Source: Clostridia bacterium (GTDB lineage Bacteria; Bacillota; Clostridia; Christensenellales; Aristaeellaceae). From it: 32,839 nt of DNA. Made by a program: the position numbers and the translations under genes. This document shows positions 16,065 through 24,620 of this stretch, piece by piece. The notes beneath the pieces are model-generated. The model was not told the DNA's origin and did not search any database. It was given only the letters and a program-made list of their open reading frames with translations. The DNA is taken from positions 1-32,839 of the forward strand of contig JAFXZS010000020.1 of the NCBI GenBank assembly GCA_017541105.1. The letters run 5' to 3'. Numbering within the stretch: position 1 is the first letter of the stretch; the number at the start of each line of letters is the position of its first letter.

Positions 16065-17021
16065 TCAGTACAGCCCCTGCTCGCCGAGCAGATGGGCAAT
16101 CTTGTTCGATGTGAGGACGAGCGTAACACTCACGATGGATTTCATCAGGCCGATGGCCGAAGCGTAGCTGAACTGGCCCTGCTGGATGCCCTGCTGGTAG
16201 ACGAATACGTCCAGGGTCTGGCTGGCGGAGCGGTTCAGGGGATTGGCCATCAGGATCAGGTGGTCGTAGCCGGTGTCCAGCACGCTGCCCATCCGCAGGA
16301 TCAGCATCAGCACGATGGTGGAACGGATGGCCGGCAGCGTGATGTGCCACAGGCGGCGCAGCCGTCCGGCGCCGTCCACCATGGCCGCTTCATACAGCTG
16401 GGTGTCCACGTTGGTCAGCGCGGCGAGGAAGATGATCGTGCCCCAGCCGGTCTCCTTCCAGATGGTCTGTCCGATAATCATCCAGCGGAACGTGTCGGGC
16501 GAGCCCATGTAGTTGATGGAGTGGCCCAGCACGTTCTGCGTGGCCTTGTATACGATGCCGGAGGGCCCGAACATCACAAACGTGATGGATACGACGATCA
16601 CGATGGAGATGAAGTGCGGGACGTACAGCATGGTCTGCAGCAGCTTTTTGTACCGCTGCCTGCGCATCTCGTTCAGCAGCAGCGCCAGGATGATCGGCGC
16701 GGGGAAGAAGAACACGATGTTCATCAGCGAGAGAATCAGCGTGTTCTTCAGGTAGGTAAGCCAGGCCGGAAAGCGGAAGAAACTGTTGAACCACTTGAAG
16801 CCGACCCATTCGCTGCCGATGACGCCGGAAAAAGGAACGTAGTTCTCGAAAGCGATGACAATGCCGAACATGGGAAGGTATTTGAATACGATGAAATAGA
16901 TCAGTCCGGGCAGCAGCAGCACATACAGCCACTTGTCCCGCCGTACTTCGTTGCCGAGCCTGCGCCAGTAGTTCCTGCCCGAACCGTGTATCGCCCGGCG
17001 CTCCGCTGCTCTGGTCGTCAT
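16065..17021 (-). CDS. Carbohydrate ABC permease, LplB type (system 1)
   Basis: A 318-residue membrane protein with six predicted helices (for example WLYVLLLPGLIYFIVFKYL and NTLILSLMNIVFFFPAPIIL). Its EAA loop is EAAMVDGAGRLRRLWHITLP. The early motif YLPMFGIVIAFENY and the end NKIAHLLGEQGLY are characteristic of LplB relatives. It forms the translocation pore with the YtcP-type partner. AAAAGGAGAG lies before the ATG. It lies between GH105 (21 bases upstream) and the second permease. The close order hydrolase-permease-permease-binding protein is common in Bacillus and Clostridium rhamnogalacturonan loci. Confidence 0.93.
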   Translation of the reverse strand: MTTRAAERRAIHGSGRNYWRRLGNEVRRDKWLYVLLLPGLIYFIVFKYLPMFGIVIAFENYVPFSGVIGSEWVGFKWFNSFFRFPAWLTYLKNTLILSLMNIVFFFPAPIILALLLNEMRRQRYKKLLQTMLYVPHFISIVIVVSITFVMFGPSGIVYKATQNVLGHSINYMGSPDTFRWMIIGQTIWKETGWGTIIFLAALTNVDTQLYEAAMVDGAGRLRRLWHITLPAIRSTIVLMLILRMGSVLDTGYDHLILMANPLNRSASQTLDVFVYQQGIQQGQFSYASAIGLMKSIVSVTLVLTSNKIAHLLGEQGLY

Positions 17022-17042
17022 GCGTCTCTCTCCTTTTCCGTC

Positions 17043-18104
17043 TTATTCGGGCCGTGTATCCCGGTTCATGAGCTCCGTCAGCATCAGGAAGGTCAGTCCC
17101 TGTCCGTAGGCTGTCGGGGTCACGATAATGTCCTTGTAATGCTGGAGGTTGTGTCCCATGCCCGTGCCGCCGGAAACGCCCTGCACCGCGCCGGTCTCGT
17201 CAATCTGGTCCAGCACGGCCCGGGCGGAAAGCGCGCCCATCTGCTGGTAGGGCTCCTGGGGCAGCCAGCCGAGCCGGATCCCCTTCAGCACGCCGTAGGC
17301 GATGGCGGCGGTCGCGCTGGTCTCGCAGTAGGTCTCCTCCACGTCGATCAGCGTGGTATACAGGCCGTTCACCCGCTGGTATTTCCACAGCGCCAGCACC
17401 TGGTCCTTCCAGGCGCTGCGGATCATCCGCATCGCGGCGTTTTCCCGCTTCGTGATGTCGTAGAGCTCGATGGCCGCAGCGGTAAACCAGGCGTTTCCCC
17501 TTGCCCAGAAGGCTTCGGCGAAATTGTGCCGCCGGTCAAACGTCCACCCGTGGTAGAACAGGCCGTTCACCTTGTTCTGCAGGTAGCGGATATGGATCAG
17601 GAACTGGTATTCCGCCTCTTCGATCAGTTCCGGCCTCCCCAGCACCGTTCCGGCCTTGGCCAGGAACAGCCCGACCATGAACAGCGTGTCGCACCAGAGC
17701 TGCTGGTAATGCTTGTTCCAGACCGTGCAGTGCTGGAGTCCGCCGTATTCCGTCCGGGGCATTTCCTGCGTCACCCAGCCGATCCAGCTCTCTATCTCCT
17801 CGAGATACTTCGGGTTTTTCGTTTCGTCATACAGGCAGGTCAGCGTCAGCACGGGCGCCACGGTGTTCACGTTGCGGTGCGGCTTTTCAGCCCGGCTGAG
17901 CATGTCGTCGTACCAGCCTGTGAGGTAGTCCAGGATGGACCTGTCGCCGCTCTGCTGGTAGGTTTTGTAGATCCCGTAGAGCGCCACTCCCGTAGGCCAC
18001 TCCCAGTTGTTCATCGTCAGATGCCCGCGGGAAGGATCGTTTCCGTCCGCCTGCTGCAGCATCGCCAGGACGCGGTCCGCTGTTTGCCGGTAGGTTTCTG
18101 CCAT
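17043..18104 (-). CDS. GH105 unsaturated rhamnogalacturonyl hydrolase
   Basis: A 353-residue (alpha/alpha)6-barrel enzyme without signal peptide, a close match in length and order to YteR/YesR of Bacillus subtilis. It hydrates and so removes the unsaturated galacturonic acid that rhamnogalacturonan lyases leave at the non-reducing end. Visible signature segments: WEWPTGVALYGIY, NVNTVAPVLTL, LWCDTLFMVGLFLAKAG with the likely catalytic Asp139, AEAFWARGNAWFTAA, ETSATAAIAYGVLKGIR, and GTGMGHNLQHY near the end. The gene is the first of the operon. It lies about 40 bases downstream of a consensus promoter overlapped by a LacI-type operator, so it is likely induced by a rhamnogalacturonan breakdown product. 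Confidence 0.93.
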   Translation of the reverse strand: MAETYRQTADRVLAMLQQADGNDPSRGHLTMNNWEWPTGVALYGIYKTYQQSGDRSILDYLTGWYDDMLSRAEKPHRNVNTVAPVLTLTCLYDETKNPKYLEEIESWIGWVTQEMPRTEYGGLQHCTVWNKHYQQLWCDTLFMVGLFLAKAGTVLGRPELIEEAEYQFLIHIRYLQNKVNGLFYHGWTFDRRHNFAEAFWARGNAWFTAAAIELYDITKRENAAMRMIRSAWKDQVLALWKYQRVNGLYTTLIDVEETYCETSATAAIAYGVLKGIRLGWLPQEPYQQMGALSARAVLDQIDETGAVQGVSGGTGMGHNLQHYKDIIVTPTAYGQGLTFLMLTELMNRDTRPE

Positions 18105-18132
18105 GAATGATCACCCGCTTATCGTTTGATTG

Positions 18133-18174
18133 TGGTAGCGCTTACATTATAGTATCGTCCGTTTTCAATGTCAA
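18133..18174 (-). promoter_or_regulatory. Consensus promoter and AGCGCT operator of the GH105-ABC operon
   Basis: On the minus strand TTGACA (18169-18174), a 17-base spacer and TATAAT (18146-18151) form a perfect sigma-A promoter. The 14-base site TGTAAGCGCTACCA (18133-18146) follows and overlaps the last base of the -10. It fits a LacI-family operator and, with one weak base, the catabolite-response (cre) pattern. Confidence 0.85.
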
Positions 18175-18212
18175 TATCATGTTGAAGTTTTGCCAGAAAA
18201 AATATTTTTGAC

Positions 18213-18254
18213 TTGCGGCGCTGAAAATAATCGGCTATAATGATAGCGCTTTCA
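18213..18254 (+). promoter_or_regulatory. lacI promoter with AGCGCT operator
   Basis: TTGCGG (18213-18218), a 17-base spacer and TATAAT (18236-18241), with the near-palindrome TGATAGCGCTTTCA (18241-18254) overlapping the end of the -10. Its complement TGAAAGCGCTATCA is a full match to the cre consensus. It suggests autoregulation of lacI and possibly CcpA control. Confidence 0.8.
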
Positions 18255-18292
18255 TAATCAGAATACCGCCTTCCGGATAAAGAGGAAATCAG

Positions 18293-19321
18293 ATGAACAG
18301 CGAAAATGTAACGATCTATGACATCGCGTCGGACGCCGGCGTTTCCATCGCGACGGTCTCCCGGGTGCTCCGCGGGGAGGCAAGCGTGTCGGAAGCCACC
18401 CGGAAAAAGGTGCTGGACGCCATCGAACGCCGGAATTACCGGCCCAGCTCCATCGCCCGCGGCCTGTCCAGCAGGACCACCCATTCCCTCGGCATCGTTC
18501 TGCCCAAACTGCTCAATCCGCATTACGCGATGATCTTCACCGGCGCCCAGGAGGAAGCGCGGAAGCTCGGCTATACGATGAGCCTTTTCCCATGGTCCAG
18601 CCTGGATACCCGGGAATACAACCCCGCCGCGATGCTGGCGGAACGCAGGCTGGACGGGCTGATCGTCTGTGTGGAATACCTCCCGCCCGATCACGACGAG
18701 CGGGTTCTTTCAGCCCTGCAGGATCTGCGGCAGTATATGCCCGTCGTGCTGATCGGCTGCGTTCCCCCTTCCTACGATTTTCCCTCCGTGTCCAACAACA
18801 ACGCCGCCATGATGGAGGAAATCGTCCGCTATCTGGCGTCCCTGGGCCATGAAAAAATCGCTTTCATCGGCGGCGTCCGGGAGGATCACGATCCCCTGCG
18901 CCGGGACGTGGGCTATGAGAACGGCCTGCGGGACGCCCGCCTGCCGTATGTCTCCTCCTACCGGGTGTACTGCCGCGGTACCGCGGAGGACGGCGCGGCC
19001 GCCTTCACCGGTATGCTGTCTTCCCTGAAGCGGGAATACTGGCCCACCGCCGTCATTGCCCTGAACGACCTGGTGGCCATGGGCTGCATGGCTTCCGCCC
19101 GTGACCTGGGCCTTGCGATCCCGGAACAGCTGTCCGTCATCGGCTGCGACAACCTGTTCTGCACGCCTTACCTGGTCCCGCCGCTCACCAGCATCAACAC
19201 CCACCAGCAGCGCACGGGCACCCGGGCGGTTCAGCTGCTGATCAGCGGGGAAAACAAAAAGGAAACCGCGGACTGGGAGCTGGTCGAACGCGCTTCCTGC
19301 GCCCACGCGCCAAAGTCATAA
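18293..19321 (+). CDS. LacI-family transcriptional regulator
   Basis: A 342-residue regulator. The N-terminal helix-turn-helix is complete (VTIYDIASDAGVSIATVSR, then the hinge-helix region NYRPSSIARGLSSRTTH). The rest is a periplasmic-binding-protein-like sensor domain (LGIVLPKLLNPHYAMIFTGA; LASLGHEKIAFIGG; PTAVIALNDLVAMGCM; LSVIGCDN; PPLTSINTHQQRTG). AGAGGAAAT precedes the ATG. It diverges from the GH105-ABC operon with two AGCGCT operators between them, whose centres are 108 bp apart. That spacing fits both simple blocking of each promoter and looping. The inducer is unknown; a rhamnose-uronate sugar is plausible. It is followed 33 bases later by rhaM on the same transcript. Confidence 0.93.
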   Translation: MNSENVTIYDIASDAGVSIATVSRVLRGEASVSEATRKKVLDAIERRNYRPSSIARGLSSRTTHSLGIVLPKLLNPHYAMIFTGAQEEARKLGYTMSLFPWSSLDTREYNPAAMLAERRLDGLIVCVEYLPPDHDERVLSALQDLRQYMPVVLIGCVPPSYDFPSVSNNNAAMMEEIVRYLASLGHEKIAFIGGVREDHDPLRRDVGYENGLRDARLPYVSSYRVYCRGTAEDGAAAFTGMLSSLKREYWPTAVIALNDLVAMGCMASARDLGLAIPEQLSVIGCDNLFCTPYLVPPLTSINTHQQRTGTRAVQLLISGENKKETADWELVERASCAHAPKS

Positions 19322-19354
19322 TCCATTACCAACCATGAACGGAGGAACAAACCC

Positions 19355-19672
19355 ATGGAACGCTTTGCATGGAAAGGACGCATCAGACCCGGAATGCAGG
19401 AGGAATACAAGCGCCGCCACGATGAAATCTGGCCGGAAATGCTCGCCCTGCTGAAGGAAGCCGGAATCCGGAATTACACCATCTGGAGCGACGGCCGGGA
19501 TGTTTTCGGCTACTACGAATGTGAAAAAGGCATCGAATTCGCCGAAAAGACCCAGGCCGGCAGCCCCGTTGTCGACCGGTGGAACGACTACATGGAGGAT
19601 GTGCTGGATCTTGTCATGGATCCGGAAACCGGCGCCCAGCCGAAGCTGCGGCTGATGTTCCGGATGGATTGA
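19355..19672 (+). CDS. rhaM: L-rhamnose mutarotase
   Basis: A 105-residue alpha+beta barrel protein that interconverts the alpha and beta anomers of L-rhamnose so that rhamnose isomerase gets its preferred form. It matches RhaM in length and in the start block RFAWKGRIRPGMQEEYKRRH; Tyr18 and His22 take the same numbers as the active-site residues of Escherichia coli RhaM. IWSDGRDVFGYYEC and PVVDRWNDYMEDVLD are further family blocks. GGAGGAAC lies before the ATG. It follows lacI in one unit. Its presence is strong evidence that free rhamnose is released by the enzymes around it, although rhaA, rhaB and rhaD are not in the window. Confidence 0.92.
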   Translation: MERFAWKGRIRPGMQEEYKRRHDEIWPEMLALLKEAGIRNYTIWSDGRDVFGYYECEKGIEFAEKTQAGSPVVDRWNDYMEDVLDLVMDPETGAQPKLRLMFRMD

Positions 19673-19689
19673 CCGGCACCGCGGGCAGA

Positions 19690-21345
19690 TTATTCCCGGA
19701 ACAGTTCCCGGACGGTCCGGTAAGCCATCTTGGGCCGGCGGTATTCGTCCAGGAGCCCTTTGTTGTTGTAGGTTTTCGGCCGGGCCGCGAACCATTCGTC
19801 CGCTACCCGCACGTCCGCGAACTGCCACAGGAAAACCCCGCATACGTCCGGATCCGCCAGAACCGCGCGGATCTGTTCCCTGAGGATCGTGCACTGCCTT
19901 TCCTCTGACCATTTCGCTTCTCCAAACGGGTCATGGTATCCGTAAATAGCCCCCGCGCCGGTTTCGCTGACGATGATCGGCCGGCCTCCGCCTCCGCCGG
20001 CGGCGATTTCCTTTTTCTTCCGGTCCAGGGACTCCGCCGGCGGCTGGTCAATATACCATTTGGGATAGAGATTGATTCCGATCACATCCATGTCTTTGTA
20101 AACCATGCCTCCCGGCCTCTCCAGCAGGGCTGCGGTCACCGGGCGTCCGGGATCCATCGCCCGGAGCATGGCAAAACTTTCCCGGTAGCAGGCTGCGCCG
20201 TATTCCGTGTCGTCCGCGCACTCGTTCAGGCAGCCCCACAGGAAAATGGACGGATGATTGAAATGCTGCTGTACCATTTCCCGGTTGCATTGGGACAGCT
20301 GTTCCCGGAACCGCGGATGGCGCATCCGCTCCTCGGAAAGGCCCCGGGCATGGGATTCCTCCCACACCAGCATCCCCGTTTCGTCGCACAGGTCCAGGAA
20401 CCGCGGATCGTTGGGGTAATGGCAGGTCCGGACGCAGTTGGCGCCCAGGTCCTGCATCAGGTGCAGGTCCTGCATCATGGCTTCCGGCGGAACGGCCAGC
20501 CCGAAGCTTCCGTATTCTTCGTGCCGGTTCAGTCCCTTCAGCCGCAGGGGTTTCCCGTTCAGCAGCAGCTGTTTCCCCTCCGTGCGGATTTCCCGAAAGC
20601 CGATCCGCTCCGCCAGATCGTCTGCCGCCTCCCCGTCCAGCTCCAGCACCGCCCGGATTTCATAGAGTTCCGGCTGCTCCGGGGACCATTCCCGCACCTG
20701 TCCGCAGGCAATCTCCGCCCGGAAGATTCCGTCTTCCCCCGGCGGCAGATGGATGGACTGCCGGGTTTCCTTTCCGTCTATGATCCAGGCCACGATCCCG
20801 TCCATGGCATGGGAGGACAGGTTCCGGACCCCCGTTTCCAGGTTCACCTTCCATCCGTTTTCCGTCCGGAGGGGCCGTGCGTGGCAATAGGTAATATACG
20901 CGTCCGGTACCTCTTCGATCAGCACCGGCCGGTTGATTCCGCCGTAGGTATAATAGTCATTCGGAATATGCAGCGCGGAATCGTCCCCGAAGCGATTGTC
21001 CGCTTCCACGCGCAGGATGTGCTCCCCCGGCTGCACCCCGGCCATCGCCACTTCGAATCCGGTATACGCACCGTAATGCTCCGCCAGCAGGCGGCCGTCC
21101 AGGATCACTCGGGCCCGGAAGCTCACGCTGCCGAAGAAAAAGCGGACGTTGCCTCCGCAGCGGATCACCTGTTCATAGATTCCCCTGCCCCGGTAGTTCC
21201 GCAGCCGGGGATGGAATTCCCAGACGCCCGGAACCACCGTCTTCTCCGGCTGTTCCAGTCCGCCTTCATCCGGGGTCGTCAGCATCCAGACCGGATCGGC
21301 CTCCCGGCTCTTCCGGATCCGGTGGGTTTGAAACATTCTGGTCAT
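19690..21345 (-). CDS. GH2 beta-glucuronidase-like glycosidase
   Basis: A 551-residue retaining glycosidase without signal peptide. Order of domains: an N-terminal sugar-binding sandwich (VPGVWEFHPRLRNYRGRGIYE), an immunoglobulin-like domain (about residues 170-270), and a TIM barrel from LRLKGLNRHEEYG. Glu375 in GCLNECADD is the acid/base and Glu461 in VSETGAG the nucleophile. Near the C-terminus YNNKG gives the N-x-K pair (Asn527, Lys529), which in beta-glucuronidases recognises the carboxylate of the uronic acid. This favours a uronidase over a plain galactosidase; beta-glucuronidase or beta-galacturonidase both fit pectin side chains. It is the last gene of the second operon and converges with rhaM, with only 17 bases between stops. 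Confidence 0.88.
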   Translation of the reverse strand: MTRMFQTHRIRKSREADPVWMLTTPDEGGLEQPEKTVVPGVWEFHPRLRNYRGRGIYEQVIRCGGNVRFFFGSVSFRARVILDGRLLAEHYGAYTGFEVAMAGVQPGEHILRVEADNRFGDDSALHIPNDYYTYGGINRPVLIEEVPDAYITYCHARPLRTENGWKVNLETGVRNLSSHAMDGIVAWIIDGKETRQSIHLPPGEDGIFRAEIACGQVREWSPEQPELYEIRAVLELDGEAADDLAERIGFREIRTEGKQLLLNGKPLRLKGLNRHEEYGSFGLAVPPEAMMQDLHLMQDLGANCVRTCHYPNDPRFLDLCDETGMLVWEESHARGLSEERMRHPRFREQLSQCNREMVQQHFNHPSIFLWGCLNECADDTEYGAACYRESFAMLRAMDPGRPVTAALLERPGGMVYKDMDVIGINLYPKWYIDQPPAESLDRKKKEIAAGGGGGRPIIVSETGAGAIYGYHDPFGEAKWSEERQCTILREQIRAVLADPDVCGVFLWQFADVRVADEWFAARPKTYNNKGLLDEYRRPKMAYRTVRELFRE

Positions 21346-21390
21346 ATCCGGTCCGCTCCTCCGGCATGCTTCATTTCGTTTTGTTGAACG

Positions 21391-22377
21391 TCAGGATTTC
21401 AGGATCCGGTCGATTTCGTTCAGCTCTTCCGCGGTGAAGTCCTTGTTCTTCAGGGCTTCCACGTTCTCCCGGATCTGGGAAGCCCGGGAGGCGCCCAGGA
21501 TCACCGAGGTCAGGGAATTCCGAAGATCCCAGACCGTCGCCATCTGCGCCAGGCTCTGTCCGCGCCGCCGGGCGATCTCACCCAGCGCCCGCACCTTGTT
21601 CAGCAGGGGTTCCGTGATCCGGCTTTCGCTGAGGAAGGGGGACGCCGAGGCAGCCCGGGAATCCGCCGGAATGCCGTGCAGGTATTTCCCCGTCAGCAGG
21701 CCCTGCGCCAGCGGGCAGAAGCAGACCGAACCGATCCCCTCCCGGGCCAGCGTGGGCTCCAGTTCTTCAAAGAACTGCCGGTCCAGCATATTGTACCGCG
21801 GCTGATGAACGGTCAGCGGCGTACCCAGGCCGCGCAGAAGCGCGGCCATTTTTTCCGTCTGTTCCGGGGTGTAATTGGAAACGCCGATATACAGCGCCTT
21901 CCCGCTCCGGACGATCGCGTCCAGCGCGGCGGCGGTCTCCTCCATCGGGGTATCCGGATCCGGCCTGTGGTGATAGAAAATATCCACATACGCCAGTCCC
22001 ATGCGCCGCAGGCTCTGGTCAAGGGAGGCGATCAGGTATTTCCGGGACCCGTGGTCGCCGTAGGGTCCGGGCCACATTTCGTATCCCGCCTTGGTGGAAA
22101 TGATCAGCTCGTCCCGGTAGGCGGAGAGCTCCTGCCGCAGGATCCGGCCCATGTTTTCCTCCGCGGAGCCCGGAACCGGCCCGTAATTGTTCGCCAGGTC
22201 AAAATGCGTGATTCCCAGGTCGAAGGCCGTGGTCACCATCTCCGCCATATTGGCATACGCCGCGGACGATCCGAAGTTGTGCCACATGCCGAGGGACATG
22301 GCGCTGAGAAGCAGTCCGCTCCTGCCGCAGCGGTTATAGATCATTTCGCTGTATCTCTTTTCGTTTGCCTGATACAT
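21391..22377 (-). CDS. Aldo/keto reductase of the YghZ (glyceraldehyde-3-phosphate reductase) type
   Basis: A 328-residue NADPH-type aldo/keto reductase. The start MYQANEKRYSEMIYNRCG is at 22377 with AGGAGG upstream; an in-frame extension to 22845 lies inside GH112 and is rejected. It strongly resembles Escherichia coli YghZ: SLGMWHNFG, ITHFDLANNYGPVPGSAEEN (Asp and Tyr of the tetrad), ISTKAGYEMWPGPYG (Lys), YVDIFYHHRPD (His) and PLAQGLLTGKYL. Family members reduce aldehydes such as L-glyceraldehyde 3-phosphate and methylglyoxal. In an operon releasing rhamnose, L-lactaldehyde is a possible physiological substrate, but this is inference. It sits 29 bases after GH112. Confidence 0.9.
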   Translation of the reverse strand: MYQANEKRYSEMIYNRCGRSGLLLSAMSLGMWHNFGSSAAYANMAEMVTTAFDLGITHFDLANNYGPVPGSAEENMGRILRQELSAYRDELIISTKAGYEMWPGPYGDHGSRKYLIASLDQSLRRMGLAYVDIFYHHRPDPDTPMEETAAALDAIVRSGKALYIGVSNYTPEQTEKMAALLRGLGTPLTVHQPRYNMLDRQFFEELEPTLAREGIGSVCFCPLAQGLLTGKYLHGIPADSRAASASPFLSESRITEPLLNKVRALGEIARRRGQSLAQMATVWDLRNSLTSVILGASRASQIRENVEALKNKDFTAEELNEIDRILKS

Positions 22378-22406
22378 GTTGTATCCTCCTGTCCGCGGTC
22401 GCCGGC

Positions 22407-24578
22407 TCAAAGCCGGACCGCTTTTTCTCCGAGCGGAACAAAGCAGATTTCGCCGGCGCCCGGGCAGGTTCGGACCGTCCCGGAGGGAAGGGCGATGTTC
22501 ACCTCCATCGGTTCGCCGCTGTTGTTCATGACAACCAGCGTCTCCGCCTGTGGATACCAGGCGCATTCCGCGAGGTACTGATCCGTCAGTCCCGCCGCTC
22601 GTCCGTCCGCGCCGGTCAGGTAGAGCAGCATCTCCAGCAGCATCCGGGCGCCCGCTGGGCTGTAGTAAAAGTCTCCCAGGTAGATGGCCTTTCCCCGGCC
22701 GAATTCGTGAACCGTCAGGGTCGGCGTTTCCCCGCGGGCGTTCAGCACCAGGGTGTCCGGCCCGGTCAGGCGGATTCCCGCCGTCTTTCCCACCGATTCC
22801 CCGGCCACGAAGAAAGGATCGCTCATCTCCTGCGTCCACGCCCACGGCGGATGGCAGGCGTATCTTCCGTCGTCCTGATCCACGCCGAGAACGTGCGCCA
22901 GCGCGAAGCGGGTATCCTTCCCTTCCGCCGCGGAAGGCTCGCCGGCGCCGATCAGCCCGCCTCCCTCGTACACAAACCGGGTCACCTCGCTGACAATCTC
23001 CGGATCCTTCCAGGCGTCTCCGCCGCTCCAGGCGTCCCCCGCCCTTCCGGCGTTGATCAGCACGTCGGCCTCCCGGAGCGCTCCGTTCTCCACGTCTTCA
23101 AAGCTGATAAACCGGACCTTCACCGGCAGGCCGGACAGCGCTTCGTTGATGTGGATCAGCGAATTCCGGTCCGTCTCGTGAAAGTGGCCGGACAGCGTCC
23201 ACGAGCGCAGGCTTCCCCACGCGTGCAGAACGGCCACCGTCACCGGCAGCTCCGCGGGCGCTCCGCAGGCCTGCAGCGCCTTCAGCCGGCGGAAATCCGC
23301 CGCCATCTTCGCGATGGCGTCGTTGAACGCGTCCTGTCCCACGGTCAGGTGCAGGTACCCGCCCAGGCCGATCCGGTCCACGCACTGCCGCGCCAGCGCC
23401 CGGCGGACGTGCAGCCAGTAGGCCTCCGCGTCTTCCTCCGGATGGCCTCCTTCCGAAAAGGTCGGCAGGCCTCCCAGCCCCACCGGGAAGAGGTAGGGAT
23501 GAAAGCGAAGCTCATGCACGGGCACCTCCGCCGAGGTGCACAGCCGGCATTCAAAGCCCGAAAACACGCATTTGATCAGTCCGTCAAAACCGACGGAGGC
23601 AAAGTATTTCCCGTTCGGTTCCATTCCCACCCAGCTGTCGTCATAGAAAACATAGGCTTCTTTCCCGTGGGAATGGATGATTTCCACCAGTTTCGCGGCC
23701 TTTTCCGCCACAAAGCGCTGGATGAAATCCATATAGTCCCGCTTGCGGTCCGTCGGCAGCCGGTGCGTTGCCTGCAGTTTTCCCTGACGGATGAAGTCTT
23801 CCGCCGTCAGGGCGTATCCGTACTCCCGCTCAAAGGCCTTCAGGGCGGCGGGGCTGACCGTGAAATCATAGCTCGCCCAGTCCGTAAAACGCGTGCGCCG
23901 GCGCAGATCGCTGCCGAAGATCCACACGAAATTGTAGAAAAGCGAGGTCAGCCGGATCACGTTTGTCTGCGGATTCTCCCGGCACCACCTGTCCAGCCAG
24001 CTCTGCAGGTACTCCCACGCCAGGGGATGCCGGGGATCCAGCTGGCGGAGATGCTCGCTGGTCCAGTGGTTGGTGGTATGGTTGTACATATTGATTTCTT
24101 CCCAGATGCGCCACGCAAGGAAAGAAACGGAATACCGGTGATACGGAACGCAGCGGTTCAGCGTCACGCAGCCGTCTGCGTATTCCCATTCCTCCGGGGA
24201 AAGCAGCCGGTCCTCCGTCCGGTCCCAGACCTGCCAGTACGCCATGGCTTCCCCTGAATCGTTCAGTTCAAACTGCTCTTCGAAATATCCGTCGAGGAGA
24301 TGGATGGTCATTTTTTCGCCCGTGGCCGTCACGGGCTCCGAAAACAGAAAGGTCTGCTGCTGCGCGTCCGGATGCAGCCGGGCAAACTCATTGTGTTCCC
24401 GGATAATGCAGATCGTGGAATAAATCCTGTATCCGGCCTGCGTGATCTCCGGGGAAAGCTTCGTTCCGTCGCTGTCCCGGATGACGTCCGCGCCCCACTT
24501 TTCCGCCATTTCCAGGGTCAGCCTTTCGTATCCCGCCTCTCCGGGCAGGGTAAAGCCGCCTTTTGTGTATGGATTCAT
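22407..24578 (-). CDS. GH112 phosphorylase, likely D-galactosyl-beta-1,4-L-rhamnose phosphorylase
   Basis: A 723-residue cytoplasmic enzyme of GH112, inverting phosphorylases that split beta-galactosides with phosphate to give alpha-galactose 1-phosphate. Recognisable blocks: KGGFTLPGEAGYE and WGADVIRDSDGTKLSPE at the start, TNHWTSEHLRQLDPRHPLAWE, VFYDDSWVGMEPNGK with candidate catalytic Asp313/Asp314, and DGLIKCVFSGFECRL. The C-terminal part has a glutamine-amidotransferase-like fold (LINAGRAGDAW, GGGLIGAGEPSA) and a closing beta-domain. Known activities are galacto-N-biose/lacto-N-biose phosphorylase and galactosyl-rhamnose phosphorylase. The rhamnose mutarotase and rhamnogalacturonan genes around it favour the latter; specificity cannot be read with certainty. 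Confidence 0.88.
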   Translation of the reverse strand: MNPYTKGGFTLPGEAGYERLTLEMAEKWGADVIRDSDGTKLSPEITQAGYRIYSTICIIREHNEFARLHPDAQQQTFLFSEPVTATGEKMTIHLLDGYFEEQFELNDSGEAMAYWQVWDRTEDRLLSPEEWEYADGCVTLNRCVPYHRYSVSFLAWRIWEEINMYNHTTNHWTSEHLRQLDPRHPLAWEYLQSWLDRWCRENPQTNVIRLTSLFYNFVWIFGSDLRRRTRFTDWASYDFTVSPAALKAFEREYGYALTAEDFIRQGKLQATHRLPTDRKRDYMDFIQRFVAEKAAKLVEIIHSHGKEAYVFYDDSWVGMEPNGKYFASVGFDGLIKCVFSGFECRLCTSAEVPVHELRFHPYLFPVGLGGLPTFSEGGHPEEDAEAYWLHVRRALARQCVDRIGLGGYLHLTVGQDAFNDAIAKMAADFRRLKALQACGAPAELPVTVAVLHAWGSLRSWTLSGHFHETDRNSLIHINEALSGLPVKVRFISFEDVENGALREADVLINAGRAGDAWSGGDAWKDPEIVSEVTRFVYEGGGLIGAGEPSAAEGKDTRFALAHVLGVDQDDGRYACHPPWAWTQEMSDPFFVAGESVGKTAGIRLTGPDTLVLNARGETPTLTVHEFGRGKAIYLGDFYYSPAGARMLLEMLLYLTGADGRAAGLTDQYLAECAWYPQAETLVVMNNSGEPMEVNIALPSGTVRTCPGAGEICFVPLGEKAVRL

Positions 24579-24620
24579 AACATCCCCGCTTTCCGAAAAA
24601 ATGTTGCGCCGGGCAAAGAA

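Noticed and set aside
15351-18110. A 919-codon open frame on the plus strand opposite the permeases and GH105
   Set aside because: It is the complement of four clear minus-strand genes, is full of His, Gln, Asp and Arg runs typical of antisense of GC-rich codons, and has no ribosome site.
19933-21387. A 484-codon plus-strand frame opposite GH2
   Set aside because: Shadow of the glucuronidase-like gene, no ribosome site.
22365-24257. A 630-codon plus-strand frame opposite GH112
   Set aside because: Arg/Pro/His/Gln-rich shadow of a gene with clear family blocks.
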